Positions 17,540 through 28,097 are shown, counted from the first letter of the stretch. The stretch is 64,000 nt of DNA from Ruegeria intermedia (GCF_900129345.1 NZ_FQVK01000006.1:62001-126000), one strand, 5' to 3'. Notes: generated from the sequence alone by a model not told the origin. A program made the numbers and translations.

Positions 17540-19789
17540 ATGGCAACACATTTCATGCGTATTCTGATGGCGGTGGTTTCGGCCCTCATGCTGACCCTGC
17601 CCGCAGCGGCCCAAGAGGCCGGCAGTTCCGCCGCCCCGGTGTCGATTCCCGAAGATCTGACGCCCGAACAAGTCGACGATTTGGTCGCGCGCATGTCCGA
17701 CGATCAGGTGCGCGCCATCCTCCTGGAACGGTTGGACGCGGTCGCAAGGCAGCAGGCCGAACAGCAAGGCGCAAAGCGCGGCCTGATTCAGACCATTTCG
17801 GATTCAGCCAGCCAGATGGCCGCATCATGGATGGACGTGATCCGCAAGGTCCCGGTTCTGATATCGGCCCAGGTCGAGGCCTTTTCCAATTTCGGCAACA
17901 AGTTCGGTGCAAACGGCCTGATGACCCTGTTCGGGTTCACCTTTCTGGCGCTTGCGATCGGGTACGCGGCCGAAAAACTGTTCGGCCTGTGGACCCGCCG
18001 CTGGATTCGGCTGATCCCCGAAGACGCGTCCTCGGACCTCAAGGGCGCGGTGCTATACCTGTTCAAACGCTTCTGCGGCGAGTTTCTGGGCCTGCTGGTC
18101 TTTTACTACACCCTGGTAATCGTCGGTCGGCGGCTGCTGGACGATGCGCAGATCGAACAGGCGGCGCCTTTCGTGTTCTACCTGATCTGGTTCCCGCGGC
18201 TGGGGGCGGCGATCTCGCGGTTCATCCTTGCCCCACAGCAGCCCCGGCTGCGGCTGGTCAGCATCGACGACAAATGGGCCAAGTACCTGCATCGCAACCT
18301 GATCGGTCTGTTTCTGCTGATCGGCTTCACCATGTTCATCCTGGATTTCAACATGATGAACGGCGTTCAGCCAGGCGAGTCGCGGCTGGGGTTCTGGCTG
18401 AACAGCTCGATCCACATCTACATCGCCGTGATGGCCTGGACGGCCCGCGCGGGGCTGACCGACATGATGCGCGGCTCGGATCCCGACCGCACGCAGTTCG
18501 ATGAAGAGGTGGCGCGCTACTATCCCTTTTTCGCCATTGCTGTCTCCATCGGCACCTGGCTGCTGGTCGAATTCCTGGCCGCGCAACGCGATCCTCGGGT
18601 TTTCGCCCTGCTGGCGGGGGGGGCGCACTACGTCACCATGTTCTGGCTGCTGATCGCGCCGGCGCTCGATACCCTGATCCGCGGACTGACCCGCCATCTG
18701 TTGCCGCCGATGATCGGCGACGGGCCGGTCGCCGAACGCGCCTACAAGGCAACCAAGCGCAGCTATATCCGCATCGGGCGGGTTCTGGCTGGTGTTCTGG
18801 TCGTGCTGATGATCGCCAACGCATGGGATCTGGACTTGCAGGAAATCGCGGGCGGAGACTCTGAAGCGGGCAGCAAGCTGGTTCAGTTCTTCATCATCAT
18901 CGCGGTGGGCTACATCCTGAACGAGGTCGTCTCGCTCTGGATCAACCGCCGGCTGGCCAAAGAGCAGACAGCTTCGGAGCAGAGCCCCGACGAGGAAGCC
19001 GGCGAAGGCGGCGGTGCCGGCGGCTCGCGCCTGGCCACGGTTCTGCCTTTGCTGCGCGTGACCGCTCAGGTCGCGATCTCGGTGATCTTCGCCCTGCTGG
19101 CGCTGGGCGCGCTGGGCCTGGACATCACGCCGCTTCTGGCCGGTGCCGGTATCCTGGGTCTGGCCATCGGCTTTGGTGCGCAGAAACTGGTCTCGGACAT
19201 CGTGGGCGGCATCTTCTTCCTGATCGACGACGCGTTCCGCGTCGGCGAATACGTCGATGTGGGCGGCACCACAGGCACGGTGGAAAAGATCTCGATCCGC
19301 TCGATGCAGCTGCGCCACCATCGCGGCCCGGTGCACACCATTCCTTATGGCGAGATCCAGAAGCTGACCAACTACAGCCGCGACTGGGTCATCATGAAGC
19401 TGAAATTCACCGTGCCCTTCGACACCGATCCGAACAAGGTCAAGAAGATCTTCAAGAAGATCGGCGCCGAGATGATGGAGGACCCGGTCCACAAGGATGG
19501 CTTCCTGCAGCCGTTCAAGTCGCAGGGCGTGTTCGATTTCGACGATGTCGGCATGATCATCCGCGGCAAATTCATGGCCAAGCCGGGCAAGCAGTTCACC
19601 CTGCGCAAGGAAATCTTCAACCGGGTCAAGGCCGCCTTCAAGGAGAACGGGATCGACTTTGCCCGCCGCGAGGTGCGCGTCGCCATCCCGGGTTTGGAAG
19701 AGGCCGAAAACCTGACCGAACAGCAGAAAGCGGCGATCGGCGCGGCAGCGGCCGACGCCGTGAACAAGAAAGAAGAGCCGCCTCAATAA
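17540..19789 (+). CDS. MscS-family mechanosensitive ion channel, large form
   Basis: A 749-residue inner-membrane protein. The start at 17540 follows GAGGGA and gives a signal peptide ending LPAAAQ. A long N-terminal region with about eight membrane helices precedes a Ser/Glu/Gly-rich loop near residue 490. Then comes the pore-lining helix and MscS core: LLAGAGILGLAIGFGAQKL followed by VSDIVGGIFFLIDDAFRVGE and a cytoplasmic beta/alpha-beta domain. This fits the larger MscK/YbdG-like channels, which guard against osmotic downshock. The neighbouring genes give no further clue. Confidence 0.88.
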   Translation: MATHFMRILMAVVSALMLTLPAAAQEAGSSAAPVSIPEDLTPEQVDDLVARMSDDQVRAILLERLDAVARQQAEQQGAKRGLIQTISDSASQMAASWMDVIRKVPVLISAQVEAFSNFGNKFGANGLMTLFGFTFLALAIGYAAEKLFGLWTRRWIRLIPEDASSDLKGAVLYLFKRFCGEFLGLLVFYYTLVIVGRRLLDDAQIEQAAPFVFYLIWFPRLGAAISRFILAPQQPRLRLVSIDDKWAKYLHRNLIGLFLLIGFTMFILDFNMMNGVQPGESRLGFWLNSSIHIYIAVMAWTARAGLTDMMRGSDPDRTQFDEEVARYYPFFAIAVSIGTWLLVEFLAAQRDPRVFALLAGGAHYVTMFWLLIAPALDTLIRGLTRHLLPPMIGDGPVAERAYKATKRSYIRIGRVLAGVLVVLMIANAWDLDLQEIAGGDSEAGSKLVQFFIIIAVGYILNEVVSLWINRRLAKEQTASEQSPDEEAGEGGGAGGSRLATVLPLLRVTAQVAISVIFALLALGALGLDITPLLAGAGILGLAIGFGAQKLVSDIVGGIFFLIDDAFRVGEYVDVGGTTGTVEKISIRSMQLRHHRGPVHTIPYGEIQKLTNYSRDWVIMKLKFTVPFDTDPNKVKKIFKKIGAEMMEDPVHKDGFLQPFKSQGVFDFDDVGMIIRGKFMAKPGKQFTLRKEIFNRVKAAFKENGIDFARREVRVAIPGLEEAENLTEQQKAAIGAAAADAVNKKEEPPQ

Positions 19790-19986
19790 GCGCGGCGGGA
19801 CAGCGGCACACACGCTGCTGTCCCCGTCAAACCGGTGATGCGACGGGCATTTTCCCGGTCGCAGACCGCTGCATTCAGCCAGCAAAAGGCCGGCTCCCGT
19901 CCGCTGCGCGCTCTTGACCCTTTCCCAAATCGTCCGGTTGCCCTAAAAGGCCCGCAATCCCGGCCACCTTGGAAACAGGACACACG

Positions 19987-22146
19987 ATGCAAGAGCCCGC
20001 CATCACACCGGATCTGATTGCCGCACACGGGTTGAAACCCGAAGAATACGACATGATCCTCGAGATTATCGGGCGCGAGCCGACCTTTACCGAACTCGGC
20101 ATCTTCTCGGCCATGTGGAACGAGCACTGTTCCTACAAATCCTCGAAGAAATGGCTGCGCACCCTGCCCACCTCGGGACCTCAGGTGATCTGCGGCCCGG
20201 GTGAAAACGCCGGTGTGGTCGATATCGGCGACGGGCAGGCCGTGGTCTTCAAGATGGAAAGCCACAACCACCCTTCGTACATCGAACCCTATCAAGGCGC
20301 GGCAACCGGCGTGGGCGGCATCCTGCGCGACGTGTTCACCATGGGCGCGCGGCCCATCGCGGCAATGAACGCGCTGTCCTTCGGCGAACCCGACCACCCC
20401 AAGACCCGCCAGTTGGTCAACGGCGTGGTCGAAGGCATCGGTGGCTACGGCAACTGTTTCGGCGTGCCGACCGTGGGCGGAGAGGTGCGCTTCCACCCGG
20501 CCTACAACGGCAACTGCCTCGTGAACGCCTTCGCCGCCGGGCTGGCTGACGCCGACAAGATCTTCTATTCGGCCGCGTCGGGCGTGGGCATGCCCGTTGT
20601 CTATCTGGGCGCCAAGACCGGCCGCGACGGCGTGGGCGGCGCCACCATGGCCTCGGCCGAATTCGACGATACGATCGAGGAAAAGCGCCCAACCGTGCAG
20701 GTCGGTGACCCCTTCACCGAAAAACGCCTGATGGAGGCGACGCTGGAACTGATGCAGACCGGTGCCGTGATCTCGATTCAGGACATGGGCGCAGCGGGCC
20801 TGACCTGCTCGGCCGTCGAGATGGGCGACAAGGGCGGGCTGGGAGTGCGCCTTGACCTGGAAAACGTGCCACAGCGCGAAGAGAACATGACGGCCTACGA
20901 GATGATGCTGTCCGAGTCCCAGGAACGCATGCTGATGGTGCTGAAGCCCGAGCTTGAGGCCGAAGCCCGCGCCGTGTTCGAGAAATGGGATCTAGATTTC
21001 GCCATCGTCGGCGAAACCATCGCCGAAGACCGGTTCCTGATCATGCACAACGGCGAAATCAAGGCCGACCTGCCGCTGTCGAAACTGGCCTCGACGGCAC
21101 CGGAATACGACCGCCCCTGGGTTCCCACCCCGACGGCCGAAGATCTGGGCGAGGTGCCGCAGATCGACCCGATCGACGGGCTGCGGGCGCTGATCTCGTC
21201 GCCCAACTACGCCAGCAAGCAGTGGGTCTATGAGCAATACGACACCATGGTCATGGCCGATACGGCGCGCACGCCGGGCCTGGGTGCAGGCATGGTGCGC
21301 GTCCATGGCACCGACAAGCTGCTGGCCTTCACTTCGGACGTGACCCCGCGATACGTGCGCGCCAACCCCGAGGAAGGCGGCAAGCAGGCCGTGGCCGAAG
21401 CCTATCGCAATCTGACCGCCGTGGGGGCCAAGCCGCTGGCCACCACCGACAACCTGAATTTCGGCAACCCCGAAAAGCCCGAGATCATGGGCCAGTTCGT
21501 CGGTGCGATTCGAGGCATCGGCGCCGCCGTGGCCGCGCTGGACATGCCGATCGTTTCGGGCAACGTGTCGCTGTACAACGAAACCGATGGCCAGGCGATC
21601 CTGCCCACACCGACCATCGGTGCGGTCGGCCTTTTGCAGCACGCCGACGAAATCATCGGCACCGAAGTTCGCGAAGGGCATGTGGCACTGGTGATCGGTG
21701 AAACCGACGGGCATCTGGGCCAATCCGCCCTGCTGGCCGAGGTCTTCAACCGCGAAGACGGCGACGCCCCGCATGTGGATCTGGACGCCGAGAAACGCAA
21801 CGGCGATTTCATCCGCGCCAACCGTGACCTGATCAAGGCCTGCACCGACCTCAGCGATGGCGGGCTGGCGCTTGCGGCCTTCGAACTGGCCGAAGCCTCG
21901 GGCGTGGGCGTGCATCTTGATGACGCCTCGACCGAATTCTTGTTCGGAGAGGATCAGGGCCGGTACCTCGTGGCCTGCAATTTCGATCAGGCCGAGGCCC
22001 TGATGATCGCCGCGGGCCAGGCCGGTGTACCGATCACCAGCGTCGGCCGCTTTGCCGGGGACACCGTGCGCATCGGCGCGTCCGAGGCCCCTCTGGCCGA
22101 ATTGTCGACGATCTATCGCACCAGCTTTGCCGAGGCCGTCGCCTGA
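19987..22146 (+). CDS. purL: Phosphoribosylformylglycinamidine synthase subunit PurL
   Basis: Synthetase subunit of FGAM synthase, 719 residues: the small form that needs separate PurQ and PurS. The start at 19987 gives [20 protein letters not shown]. The catalytic segment [15 protein letters not shown] and the ATP/FGAR region [20 protein letters not shown] are intact. It is 18 kb from purC-purS-purQ. The 197 bases upstream (19790-19986) hold no gene. bolA follows after 139 bases on the same strand. Confidence 0.97.
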   Translation: MQEPAITPDLIAAHGLKPEEYDMILEIIGREPTFTELGIFSAMWNEHCSYKSSKKWLRTLPTSGPQVICGPGENAGVVDIGDGQAVVFKMESHNHPSYIEPYQGAATGVGGILRDVFTMGARPIAAMNALSFGEPDHPKTRQLVNGVVEGIGGYGNCFGVPTVGGEVRFHPAYNGNCLVNAFAAGLADADKIFYSAASGVGMPVVYLGAKTGRDGVGGATMASAEFDDTIEEKRPTVQVGDPFTEKRLMEATLELMQTGAVISIQDMGAAGLTCSAVEMGDKGGLGVRLDLENVPQREENMTAYEMMLSESQERMLMVLKPELEAEARAVFEKWDLDFAIVGETIAEDRFLIMHNGEIKADLPLSKLASTAPEYDRPWVPTPTAEDLGEVPQIDPIDGLRALISSPNYASKQWVYEQYDTMVMADTARTPGLGAGMVRVHGTDKLLAFTSDVTPRYVRANPEEGGKQAVAEAYRNLTAVGAKPLATTDNLNFGNPEKPEIMGQFVGAIRGIGAAVAALDMPIVSGNVSLYNETDGQAILPTPTIGAVGLLQHADEIIGTEVREGHVALVIGETDGHLGQSALLAEVFNREDGDAPHVDLDAEKRNGDFIRANRDLIKACTDLSDGGLALAAFELAEASGVGVHLDDASTEFLFGEDQGRYLVACNFDQAEALMIAAGQAGVPITSVGRFAGDTVRIGASEAPLAELSTIYRTSFAEAVA

Positions 22147-22285
22147 GTCTCGGCAACACCCTTCATGCCCTGCACCCTGCGCCTGCCGAACCGGCGCAGC
22201 GTGCGTGTTTCGCCTTTGCCCGCGCCCCCTTGCACGGGCTTTGGCATCGCTCTACATCTTGGAAAAGACCTTCAGGAGAACCTAC

Positions 22286-22522
22286 ATGCCGATGAGCGCT
22301 CATGAAATCGAAACCCTGCTGCGCGAGGCCTTTCCGAACGCCGACATCAAGGTCGGGGGAAGTGACGGCGTGCACATGTCCGCGATGGTCGTGGACGAGA
22401 GCTTTCGCGGCAAGAACCGGGTCCAGCAGCAGCGCGCCGTCTATGCGGCGCTCAAGGGCAAGATGGATGGCCCGGACGGAGAGCTGCACGCGCTGGCCTT
22501 GACCACCCGCGCGCCCGAGTAG
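22286..22522 (+). CDS. bolA: BolA-family protein
   Basis: A 78-residue BolA protein. ATG 22286 follows AGGAGAA. The invariant His is in GSDGVHMSAMVVDESFRGKN, and the tail reads VYAALKGKM and ELHALALTT, both typical. BolA proteins bind a [2Fe-2S] cluster together with monothiol glutaredoxins and help in Fe-S trafficking or iron sensing. The glutaredoxin partner, grxD, is 294 bases downstream in the same direction. Confidence 0.93.
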   Translation: MPMSAHEIETLLREAFPNADIKVGGSDGVHMSAMVVDESFRGKNRVQQQRAVYAALKGKMDGPDGELHALALTTRAPE

Positions 22523-22530
22523 CCCCTGCC

Positions 22531-22776
22531 GTGGCCTGGGAGCTGTTGATCTGGGCCGGCAAGGCGATCGTGATCCTGATCGTGGTCGCCGCCCTGATCG
22601 AAGCCTGGACCAAGCGCCACAAATCCCGTCGGCTGGTCGATATGCGACCCGATGCCGACACCCTCAGAAAACGCCCGTGGGAGGCGGACGGGGTGACCAA
22701 AGTCAATGACCCGGACCGGGTCCTGAACCAGAACCGACAATCGAAAAGCCGATGGATCGCCCACCGGCGGAAATGA
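22531..22776 (+). CDS. Small single-pass membrane protein, unknown function
   Basis: An 81-residue frame with a GTG start 8 bases after bolA. It has one hydrophobic helix near residues 3-22 (ELLIWAGKAIVILIVVAAL) and then a strongly basic soluble tail. I do not recognise a family. Its position between bolA and grxD, tight spacing and codon use like its neighbours suggest a real gene, perhaps linked to Fe-S or thiol chemistry at the membrane. Confidence 0.6.
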   Translation: MAWELLIWAGKAIVILIVVAALIEAWTKRHKSRRLVDMRPDADTLRKRPWEADGVTKVNDPDRVLNQNRQSKSRWIAHRRK

Positions 22777-22816
22777 CCGCCCGCCGCCACGGCGGGCCCA
22801 GCCGAGGAAACGCGAA

Positions 22817-23179
22817 ATGACCGACGTGAAGACCCAGATCGACGAAACCGTCAAGAACAACGACGTGGTGCTGTACATGAAGGGCACCAAGGAGATGCCG
22901 CAATGCGGGTTCTCCTCGCGCGTGGCAGGCGTTCTGAACTACATGGGCGTGGATTACGTCGATGTGAACGTTCTGGCCGACGAGAACATTCGCCAGGGCA
23001 TAAAGGACTATTCAGACTGGCCGACCGTTCCGCAACTGTATGTCAAAGGCGAATTCGTCGGCGGCTGTGACATCGTCACCGAGATGACCCTGTCGGGCGA
23101 GTTGGACACCCTGTTCGATGAAAACGGCGTGGCCTACAACAAGGAAGCCGCCGACAAGATCCGCGAAGCCAACGCCTGA
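22817..23179 (+). CDS. grxD: Monothiol glutaredoxin, Grx4 family
   Basis: A 120-residue Grx4-type glutaredoxin with the active site CGFS (Cys30) and the glutathione-binding segments WPTVPQLYVKGEFVGGCDI. These proteins carry a glutathione-ligated [2Fe-2S] cluster and pair with BolA. It is the third gene of the bolA set. Confidence 0.96.
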   Translation: MTDVKTQIDETVKNNDVVLYMKGTKEMPQCGFSSRVAGVLNYMGVDYVDVNVLADENIRQGIKDYSDWPTVPQLYVKGEFVGGCDIVTEMTLSGELDTLFDENGVAYNKEAADKIREANA

Positions 23180-23191
23180 GCCTGCGGCTCA
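23177..23191. terminator. Short hairpin between convergent grxD and MliC-like genes
   Basis: TGAGCC (23177-23182), loop TGC, GGCTCA (23186-23191) spans both stop codons. It lacks a T tract on either side, so termination activity is uncertain. Confidence 0.25.
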
Positions 23192-23536
23192 GCGGCTTGT
23201 GCAGCCCGTCAGAACATCGGTTTCGCCGCCACCCCCGGCCGCGGCGAAACTGACCACCGCATCCCAGCCCTTGGACCGCAGAACATAGGTCCCCTGCCCG
23301 CCGACCGACTCGTAGCGGATACCCGATCCGCTGGGAACCTGCCGCAGGGCAATCAACTGACCGTCCACCACCATGGCCGCAGCCCCGTCGCCTTCGGCCG
23401 GGTTGAAATACGTGACGGGAAGCCGGACCCCGCCGGTACAGGTGAAGGTGACGGGCAGGATGTCGATCTGAGCCTGCGCCGCGGATGCACACAGCGCCGT
23501 CAGACCGACCAGATACGTCAATCGGATCGATTTCAT
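23189..23536 (-). CDS. MliC-family lysozyme-inhibitor-like secreted protein
   Basis: A 115-residue exported protein with signal peptide ending SAAQAQ. The mature part has the MliC pattern: FTCTGG, then TYFN, then SGSGIRYES and LRSKGWDA. MliC proteins inhibit C-type lysozymes through the SGSGxxY loop; both that loop and two cysteines are present. No lipobox is seen, so it is likely a periplasmic or secreted form. Its start overlaps the zapA stop by 4 bases. Confidence 0.72.
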   Translation of the reverse strand: MKSIRLTYLVGLTALCASAAQAQIDILPVTFTCTGGVRLPVTYFNPAEGDGAAAMVVDGQLIALRQVPSGSGIRYESVGGQGTYVLRSKGWDAVVSFAAAGGGGETDVLTGCTSR

Positions 23537-23928
23537 TGCCCTGATTTCTCCCCTACCATTTCCGCCAATGCCTCGGCGCGCGCGGCCAGTTCAGCCAGCG
23601 TGTCCGTCACCGAGGGCGGCACCACGGCCACTTCGACCCGCTCGGGCTCGGGTGGCGGCGCGTTGCGCAGATTGTCCAGTTCCGCCTGCGCCTCGGCCAG
23701 TTGCGCCTCCAGAGCCCTGATCCTGTCATCGGTCGCCGCGGCCTTGTCGGCCAGCATCAGCCCCGCCATCAACAGCATGCGAGATTCCGGCATGCGCCCG
23801 ATCTGATCGGTCAGAACCTGCGCTTCGTCGTCCAGCAGCTTGGCAGCGGCATGCAGGAACGGCTCTTCCCCGTCCTGGCACGACACTTCGAAACCGCGCC
23901 CGCCGATATGAATGGTCACTTCCGGCAT
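23533..23928 (-). CDS. zapA: Cell division protein ZapA
   Basis: FtsZ-ring stabilising protein of 131 residues. It begins PEVTIHIGGRGFEVSCQDGE, contains ESRMLLMAGLMLADKAA, and then a coiled-coil region, all as expected for ZapA. A Pro/Glu-rich tail follows. Start and stop codons overlap with the upstream coiled-coil gene and the downstream MliC-like gene, so the three are probably cotranslated. Confidence 0.9.
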   Translation of the reverse strand: MPEVTIHIGGRGFEVSCQDGEEPFLHAAAKLLDDEAQVLTDQIGRMPESRMLLMAGLMLADKAAATDDRIRALEAQLAEAQAELDNLRNAPPPEPERVEVAVVPPSVTDTLAELAARAEALAEMVGEKSGQ

Positions 23929-24716
23929 TACTCCACCTCTCCTTCGGCCAGGTTGGCATGGGTCAGCAGCGGCTCGAGCCGGGCCAGAACCGCGTGGGCC
24001 TCGGCCGCGTCGGAGGCCCGCGCAGCACGGATTGCCTCAAGCTCGGCCTCGGTCGCGCGGTTCAGCAACTCGGCATCGGGCAACCCGTCCGCGACGGCCT
24101 TGCGCAGCTCTTCCACGGTTTCCTGCAACTGGGCGTTGGCCTTGCGCAGACGCTGAAGATCGTCATCGAGGCGCGACATCGCCGCGCCGTGGCTCACCCG
24201 CTCGGCGCGCAGCATCTCGAGCTCGGCGTTCAGTTCGGCCACACGTTCGCCATCGGCCAGTTCCGCCTTGAGGCGCGCGATCTCGCTCCGCATCACCTCG
24301 ACCTGTTCTTCGGATGGCTTCAGGCGCTCGAGCTCGGCGCGCAGTTGGGCCAGTTCCTCGCTGTCATCCGGTCGGGCGCGCAGGCTCTCGATCTCGGATT
24401 TCAACGCCGCCAGTTCATCCTGGTTTTCCAGCGCCGCCTTGGCCTCGGCCAGTTCGGCCCGCGCGGCTTCGACCGCGGCAAGCTGGGACTTGGCCTCGCC
24501 CAATTGCCCGCGCAGGGTGTCGATTTCCTGCTCATAGCGCTCCTTGACGGATTTCAGGCGTTCCTCCAATTGCGCGTTGGCCAGACGCTCTTCGTCCAGC
24601 GCGACCCGCAATTTGCCGTCGTCGCCGCTCCCTCCGGCCTGCATCGCCTCGATCCCGGCACCGATCCGGTCCATCGCGGCGGTGATGCGTCTGTGAAGGT
24701 CTTCGATCTGACTCAT
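23928..24716 (-). CDS. Coiled-coil protein upstream of zapA, unknown function
   Basis: A 262-residue, highly charged protein that is almost all heptad-rich coiled coil (many repeats of leucine with Glu/Ala/Arg), starting SQIEDLHRRITAAMDRIG. There are no membrane segments or catalytic motifs. It overlaps the zapA start by one base. A scaffold role at the division site, similar in spirit to ZapB, is a guess from coupling with zapA. I do not recognise a named family. Confidence 0.78.
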   Translation of the reverse strand: MSQIEDLHRRITAAMDRIGAGIEAMQAGGSGDDGKLRVALDEERLANAQLEERLKSVKERYEQEIDTLRGQLGEAKSQLAAVEAARAELAEAKAALENQDELAALKSEIESLRARPDDSEELAQLRAELERLKPSEEQVEVMRSEIARLKAELADGERVAELNAELEMLRAERVSHGAAMSRLDDDLQRLRKANAQLQETVEELRKAVADGLPDAELLNRATEAELEAIRAARASDAAEAHAVLARLEPLLTHANLAEGEVE

Positions 24717-24951
24717 TGCCCCTGTTGCCCTTTTGCCAAGGTTCGCTCTGTTCTTCGGCTGGCCGAATCAAGCCCGCCCAATCTCTTTCATAGTCTAGCG
24801 GAATGTGCGCCAAAATACCCAGTGTTTGCTTTCAACCACTTGGACAGCACAGTTCAACCGCACGCCAGGCGCCACGGCCGGTTCCGCTTGCACTTTGAGG
24901 GGCGGATGGTATTCAGCGCGCAATCTGCCCGTAACCCAAAGGAAAACATCC

Positions 24952-26973
24952 GTGGACCTGACAGCGCTGCGCAATGCCAACCCTGAACACTGGGCCAAGG
25001 CTGCGGCCATCCGCACCCTGACCCTCGATGCCGTCGCGGCCGCCAATTCCGGCCATTCGGGAATGCCCATGGGCATGGCCGATGTCGCGACCGTTCTGTT
25101 TGAAAAGCATCTGAAATTCGACGCATCCGCCCCCAAATGGCCCGACCGCGACCGGTTCATCCTGTCGGCCGGGCACGGCTCGATGCTGATCTATTCGCTG
25201 CTGTACCTGACGGGCTACGAACAAGTCACGCTGGACGAGATCAAGAATTTCCGCCAACTGGGCGCCAAGACGGCCGGCCACCCGGAAAACTTCCTGCTGG
25301 ACGGCGTTGAAACCACCACCGGCCCGCTTGGGCAAGGGATCGCCAACGCCGTGGGCTTTGCCATGGCCGAAGAGATCCAGCGCGCGCATTACGGCAAAAA
25401 GGTCGTCGATCACTATACCTATGTGATCGCCGGTGACGGCTGTCTGATGGAGGGCGTCAGCCAGGAGGCGATCACTCTGGCCGGCCGGCACGAGCTGAGC
25501 AAGTTGATCGTGTTCTGGGACAACAACAACATCACCATCGACGGCACCGTGGACATCGCCGACCGGACCGACCAGGTGCGCCGGTTCACCGCCTCGGGCT
25601 GGCACGTGATCGAGATCGACGGCCACGACCCCAAAGCCATCGATGCCGCGATTGTGCAGGCCAAAGCGTCGAAAAAGCCGTCGATGATTGCCTGCAAAAC
25701 CCATATCGCCCTGGGCCATGCCGCGCAGGACACCTCGAAAGGCCATGGCGCGCTGACCGATGCCGAACAGCTGAAAGCCGCGAAAGAGGCCTATGGCTGG
25801 CCCTACGGCCCGTTCGAAATCCCTGCCGAGGTCAAGGCGGCCTGGGAAGCGATCGGTGCTCGCGGCGCTGCGGACCGCGCGGCTTGGGAAGAGCGTTTCG
25901 CGCAACTGTCTGAACGCAAGCAGGCCGAGTTCAACCGCGCCTACGCGTTCGAGGTGCCGAAAAAGCTGGCCGGCGCAATCCGCGCGCTGAAAAAGCAGAT
26001 CTCGGAAGACCAGCCCAAGCTGGCCACCCGCGCCTCGTCGGAAAAGGTGCTGAACGTCGTGAACCCGATCATGACCGAGACGGTCGGCGGTTCGGCGGAC
26101 CTGACCGGATCGAACAACACCAAATCGGCCGATATGGGCGTGTTCCTGCCTGAAAACCGCAAGGGCCGCTATATCCACTACGGCATCCGTGAACACGGCA
26201 TGGCCGCGGCGATGAACGGCATGGCGCTGCATGGTGGCATCCGTCCCTATGGCGGCACCTTCATGGCCTTCACCGACTATGCGCGCCCGTCGATGCGCCT
26301 GGCCGCGCTGATGAAAATCCCCAGCGTTTTCGTGATGACCCATGACTCGATCGGTCTGGGCGAAGACGGCCCGACGCACCAGCCGGTGGAACACCTGGCG
26401 ATCTCGCGCGCGACGCCGAACACCTATGTGTTCCGCCCTGCCGACACCGTCGAGACCGCCGAGGCCTGGGAACTGGCGCTGACCTTCAAGGACAGCCCCT
26501 CGGTTCTGTCGCTGACCCGCCAGGGCGTGCCGACCGTGCGCACCCAGCACAAGGCCAAGAACCTGACCGCCCAGGGCGCCTATGTTCTGGCCGAGGCCGA
26601 GGGCAAGCGACAGGCGATCCTGATCGCGACCGGGTCCGAGGTGTCGCTGGCCATGGAAGCCAAAGCGATGCTCGAGGCCGAAGGGATCGGCACCCGCGTC
26701 GTTTCGATGCCCTGCATGGAGCTGTTCGCCGAGCGGGACGAAGCCTATCGCAAGAAGGTCCTGCCCGCCGGCCCCGTCCGCGTCGGCATCGAGGCCGCCG
26801 TCCGTGCCGGCGGCTGGGACCGCTGGCTGCTGGGCGAGCGTGGCCGCGAGGCCAAGGCCGGCTTCATCGGCATGTCGGGCTTTGGCGCGTCCGCTCCGGC
26901 CGGTGAACTGTACAAGCATTTCGGCATCACCGCCGAGGCGACGGTTGCCAAGGTCAAGGAATTGCTGGGCTGA
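24952..26973 (+). CDS. tkt: Transketolase
   Basis: Thiamine-diphosphate enzyme of the pentose phosphate and Calvin-type sugar rearrangements, 673 residues. A GTG start at 24952 is chosen because it follows AAAGGAAAA and gives the family N-terminus [20 protein letters not shown]. The catalytic His is in [15 protein letters not shown], the ThDP motif is [13 protein letters not shown] through [11 protein letters not shown], and [13 protein letters not shown] binds the cofactor from the other chain. A terminator follows the stop. The gap genes lie 1.2 kb downstream, so central carbon enzymes cluster here. Confidence 0.97.
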   Translation: MDLTALRNANPEHWAKAAAIRTLTLDAVAAANSGHSGMPMGMADVATVLFEKHLKFDASAPKWPDRDRFILSAGHGSMLIYSLLYLTGYEQVTLDEIKNFRQLGAKTAGHPENFLLDGVETTTGPLGQGIANAVGFAMAEEIQRAHYGKKVVDHYTYVIAGDGCLMEGVSQEAITLAGRHELSKLIVFWDNNNITIDGTVDIADRTDQVRRFTASGWHVIEIDGHDPKAIDAAIVQAKASKKPSMIACKTHIALGHAAQDTSKGHGALTDAEQLKAAKEAYGWPYGPFEIPAEVKAAWEAIGARGAADRAAWEERFAQLSERKQAEFNRAYAFEVPKKLAGAIRALKKQISEDQPKLATRASSEKVLNVVNPIMTETVGGSADLTGSNNTKSADMGVFLPENRKGRYIHYGIREHGMAAAMNGMALHGGIRPYGGTFMAFTDYARPSMRLAALMKIPSVFVMTHDSIGLGEDGPTHQPVEHLAISRATPNTYVFRPADTVETAEAWELALTFKDSPSVLSLTRQGVPTVRTQHKAKNLTAQGAYVLAEAEGKRQAILIATGSEVSLAMEAKAMLEAEGIGTRVVSMPCMELFAERDEAYRKKVLPAGPVRVGIEAAVRAGGWDRWLLGERGREAKAGFIGMSGFGASAPAGELYKHFGITAEATVAKVKELLG

Positions 26974-26996
26974 TCCAGCCGATCCGAGCAATCAAG

Positions 26997-27025
26997 GGGC
27001 GGCCATCGAGCCGCCCTTTTCTTTT
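26997..27025 (+). terminator. Rho-independent terminator after tkt
   Basis: GGGCGGC (26997-27003), loop CATCGA, GCCGCCC (27010-27016), then TTTTCTTTT. It lies 23 bases after the tkt stop and just before the convergent DUF808 gene. Confidence 0.85.
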
Positions 27026-27030
27026 GGACC

Positions 27031-28002
27031 TCAATGGTCCGCTGTCTGCTCTGCCTTTTTGGGCCGCAGCGGCGCGATCACCTTGGTCGCCAACGGGATC
27101 AGAACGAACCCCCAGGCCAGCCCGAACACGCCGTCCATCGCTGCCTTGCTGATCCACTCCACCGCGCCGGCCCATTGATCGGACACGGCATGACCGGCCG
27201 CATAAGCCCAATCGTGGATATGGTGCCCCAGCCAGCCAAAGCCCAGCACCTCGAGCCCATGGATCATGATCGAGCCGCCAACCCACAGCATCGCCGCCGT
27301 GCCCACGACCGACAGTGTCTTCATGACCTTTGGCATCGCCTTGACCAGCCCGCGGCCCACACCGCGGCCAATCGGTGTCGGCGCGTTCTTGGCAAGATAA
27401 AGCCCGACATCATCCATTTTTACGATCAACGCGACCGAGCCATAGACGGCCACAGTCACACCAACCCCCACAACCGCCAGCGTCGCCGCCTGCATCCAGA
27501 CATTCGGCGCCTCGATGGCAGAAAGCGCGATGGTCATGATTTCGGCCGACAGGATGAAATCGGTCTTGATCGCGCCCTTGATCTTCTGCTCTTCCAGATG
27601 ACCCGGATCGCGCACGCTCATGTCCTCTTCGATCACGTGACTTCCATGTGGGAACAATACGTGAAAAATCTTCTCGGCCCCTTCGAAGCACAGGTATGAG
27701 CCACCGACCATCAGCAAGGGCGTTATCAGCCACGGCGCGAAGTTCGCCAGCAACAACGCAACCGGCAACAGCAGTATGACCTTGTTGAACATCGACCCGC
27801 GCGCGATGCGCCAGATGATCGGCAACTCGCGCGCCGGAGCAAACCCTTGGACGTATTTCGGCGTAACGGCCGCGTCATCGATGATCACGCCGGCGGTCTT
27901 GGCCCCCGCCTTGCCGGCGGCCGCCGCAACATCGTCGACCGAGGCCGCCGCCACTTTGGCGATTCCTGCCACATCGTCCAACAGGGCCAGCAAACCGCTC
28001 AT
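27031..28002 (-). CDS. DUF808 family membrane protein
   Basis: A 323-residue inner-membrane protein of the YedI/DUF808 family, from ATG 28002 (an in-frame extension to 28080 runs into the operator region). The start MSGLLALLDDVAGIAKVAAA and the segments DDAAVTPKYVQGFAPARELP and IWRIARGSMFNKVILLLP are typical. It has about six membrane helices. No function is established for the family; it is widely conserved. It diverges from gap1. Confidence 0.88.
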   Translation of the reverse strand: MSGLLALLDDVAGIAKVAAASVDDVAAAAGKAGAKTAGVIIDDAAVTPKYVQGFAPARELPIIWRIARGSMFNKVILLLPVALLLANFAPWLITPLLMVGGSYLCFEGAEKIFHVLFPHGSHVIEEDMSVRDPGHLEEQKIKGAIKTDFILSAEIMTIALSAIEAPNVWMQAATLAVVGVGVTVAVYGSVALIVKMDDVGLYLAKNAPTPIGRGVGRGLVKAMPKVMKTLSVVGTAAMLWVGGSIMIHGLEVLGFGWLGHHIHDWAYAAGHAVSDQWAGAVEWISKAAMDGVFGLAWGFVLIPLATKVIAPLRPKKAEQTADH

Positions 28003-28054
28003 GCCGCATCCTTTCCGTTCATCCGTCGCCCTTCGGACCCTAACCGATCCGACA

Positions 28055-28097
28055 GCTAGCGCAAGCGTTAGCGCAACCACGCCAAGTTTGCGCTAAC
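28055..28097. promoter_or_regulatory. Cluster of LacI-type operator sites upstream of gap1
   Basis: Three related half-palindromic sites occur: GCTAGCGCAAGC (28055-28066), GTTAGCGCAAC (28067-28077) and GTTTGCGCTAAC (28086-28097). The last two centres are 19 bases apart, about two helical turns. They resemble GTTAGCGCTAAC, the perfect site found before gap2. The LacI-family regulator CceR controls gap and other central carbon genes in Rhodobacter sphaeroides and is the likely binder. Confidence 0.6.
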
